The position numbers were made by a program, and so were the translations under genes. A stretch of 52,758 bases of DNA from Bacillota bacterium (GTDB taxonomy: Bacteria; Bacillota; Clostridia; Acetivibrionales; JAEXSP01), in NCBI GenBank assembly GCA_023453795.1, contig JAEXSP010000002.1, forward strand, positions 1-52,758, written 5' to 3'. The notes below the pieces were generated by a model. It ran no database searches and was not told the origin of the DNA. It saw only the letters and a program-made list of their open reading frames with translations. Below, one piece after another: positions 51,982 through 52,758 of this stretch. Each line of letters begins with the position of its first letter. The stretch's first letter is position 1.

Positions 51982-52467
51982 ATGAAAAAGAAAAATATTG
52001 CAAAGTATTTTAGCGTTATCTTTCCAATTATTTTAATTTTATTGTTGGCGAATTGCTCAAGTACAAATACAAGCTCGAATCCAACTACAAACATAAATAC
52101 AAGTTTAAGTAGTGATGAAAAAGAATATGTAAAATTTCTTAAAAGATATTATACTGTAAGTATTGAACTAGCAAAGTCATTAGATCTCCGAGATGATGAA
52201 ACTGCAATTAAAGAACTTAAGTCAAAGGATACTTGGCTAAAAATTAGAAAACTAAAAAAAATTATGAACAGTATCAAGGGCAAAGTACCTTTTTCTATGA
52301 AACTGAACTATGAAGGCCTAGAAGAATTCATTGAGAGATATGATGTTGTTTATAAAATGCCAAGTGATATGAGTAAATTATCACAGGAAGAAGAAGCAGC
52401 TTATTATAGTGTGTACGGTAAATTGAAAAGGGAACAAACTAAACCATTAAAATACTTTTTGCCTTAA
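51982..52467 (+). CDS. Putative lipoprotein
   Basis: The protein has 161 residues. A basic start (KKKN), a hydrophobic stretch at 11-23 and a lipobox LLANC with Cys near 25 mark it as a lipoprotein. A Ser/Thr/Asn linker follows, then a helical, Lys/Glu-rich domain of about 110 residues with no recognised family. The ribosome site is weak (GGGGAAG, far from the ATG). It is AT-rich like the toxin-locus genes before it. Confidence 0.65.
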   Translation: MKKKNIAKYFSVIFPIILILLLANCSSTNTSSNPTTNINTSLSSDEKEYVKFLKRYYTVSIELAKSLDLRDDETAIKELKSKDTWLKIRKLKKIMNSIKGKVPFSMKLNYEGLEEFIERYDVVYKMPSDMSKLSQEEEAAYYSVYGKLKREQTKPLKYFLP

Positions 52468-52521
52468 AAACAATAAACCATGCAAGACTAAATCAAATCA
52501 ACCTGTGAATAAATATATTTC

Positions 52522-52550
52522 TTGCCATTTTTACCCCAATAATATATAAT
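52522..52550 (+). promoter_or_regulatory. Sigma-A promoter of the structured RNA
   Basis: TTGCCA (52522-52527) and TATAAT (52545-52550) are separated by 17 bp. The expected start site at about 52,557 is the first G of the closing stem of the RNA. Confidence 0.75.
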
Positions 52551-52556
52551 TTTGTT

Positions 52557-52750
52557 GGGGGAAAATTAATAGTTGCCGTGACCCTCAAGTGTTGGCGCAC
52601 TTGAAGGCTCATGAAGGTAAAGGAACTACCCACACGTACGGACATCGTCCGCCACAGCAACCAACACTATTATAATTGCTTTTGTTTATTTTTGCAAATT
52701 TTAGGTGCGTGTAGGCTAATTACCTGTACGCACTTTTAATTTTCCCCTCC
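52557..52750 (+). ncRNA. Structured non-coding RNA of about 190 nt (possibly raiA-type)
   Basis: The ends pair perfectly: GGGGAAAATTAA (52558-52569) with TTAATTTTCCCC (52736-52747). Inside lie an outer stem GTTGC/GCAAC (52572-52576, 52657-52661) continued by GTG/CAC, a CCT-CAAGTG/CACTTG-AGG hairpin (52583-52607), GGTA/TACC (52616-52630), CGGAC/GTCCG (52639-52651), and a GTGCGT..AGG/CCT..ACGCAC hairpin (about 52,704-52,733). No open frame fits. The promoter places the 5' end exactly at the closing stem, which argues for an independent RNA rather than an mRNA leader. The central GAAGGTAAAGGAACTACCC stretch recalls the raiA motif RNA of Firmicutes, but that identity is from memory and uncertain. 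Confidence 0.7.
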
Positions 52751-52758
52751 TAAAAAAT

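Noticed and set aside
52534..52560. A CCCCAA/TTGGGG hairpin that could compete with the closing stem of the structured RNA
   Set aside because: The left arm overlaps the promoter and lies before the predicted transcript start, so it would not be in the RNA.
1..52758. CRISPR array or complete insertion sequence
   Set aside because: No regularly spaced short direct repeats of CRISPR type and no intact transposase gene were seen; only one transposase tail remnant exists.

Overview
The window looks like a chromosomal stretch of an anaerobic, low-to-medium GC Gram-positive of the Clostridia, with a gene repertoire closest to the cellulolytic clostridia (Ruminiclostridium/Acetivibrio type). This is inference. 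The clues are strong GGAGG ribosome sites, a DegS/DegU pair, a sigY operon as in Bacillus, an SLH surface protein, a cohesin-like module, and a soluble carboxyltransferase/BCCP/carboxylase trio without a sodium-pump subunit. No plasmid or phage genes were recognised.

Layout. 0-2.1 kb: two orphan genes (one SUKH-like), a decayed AraC effector-domain gene and a tRNA-Lys(CTT). 2.4-4.3 kb: degS-degU. 4.5-11.8 kb: a Tad/Flp pilus operon (two Flp pilins, TadE, TadG-like, CpaB, a TadZ with an intact receiver domain, TadA, TadB, TadC), with a hairpin after the pilins and no prepilin peptidase nearby. 11.9-12.2 kb: a small gene with its own promoter. About 12.3-20.96 kb: a visibly GC-richer island with a LytTR response regulator, a GHKL sensor kinase, a likely LytTR-controlled promoter, a small Cys protein and a 1929-residue SLH surface protein with a 744-bp internal duplication. 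21.1-23.8 kb: rlmI-like methyltransferase, a one-TM peptide, an orphan SecD P1-like protein and two small conserved proteins. 24.0-27.1 kb: a sigY-yxlCDEFG operon with two matching SigY-type promoters. 27.2-31.3 kb: a membrane protein, aguA-aguB (agmatine to putrescine), mnmM and a zinc-ribbon-like protein. 31.5-35.1 kb: the transcarboxylase-type trio.

35.2-51.4 kb is the most unusual part. One strong promoter precedes a 2245-residue secreted protein (14 RCC1 repeats, seven FnIII domains, cohesin-like end). It is followed 11 bp later by a giant secreted subtilase-RHS protein whose reading frame is broken near 48,675 and whose AT-rich tail looks like a polymorphic-toxin C-terminus. After it come a two-TM candidate immunity protein, a second broken toxin tail, a second broken two-TM gene, and a transposase remnant. 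This is the usual signature of toxin-tip replacement. A lipoprotein gene follows, and the window ends with a roughly 190-nt structured RNA that has its own consensus promoter.

Taken together, much of the window serves the cell surface and its regulation: Tad pili, an SLH protein under two-component control, an ECF-sigma/ABC stress module and a contact-dependent or secreted toxin locus. Ordinary metabolism (polyamine synthesis, carboxyl transfer, RNA modification) lies between these blocks.
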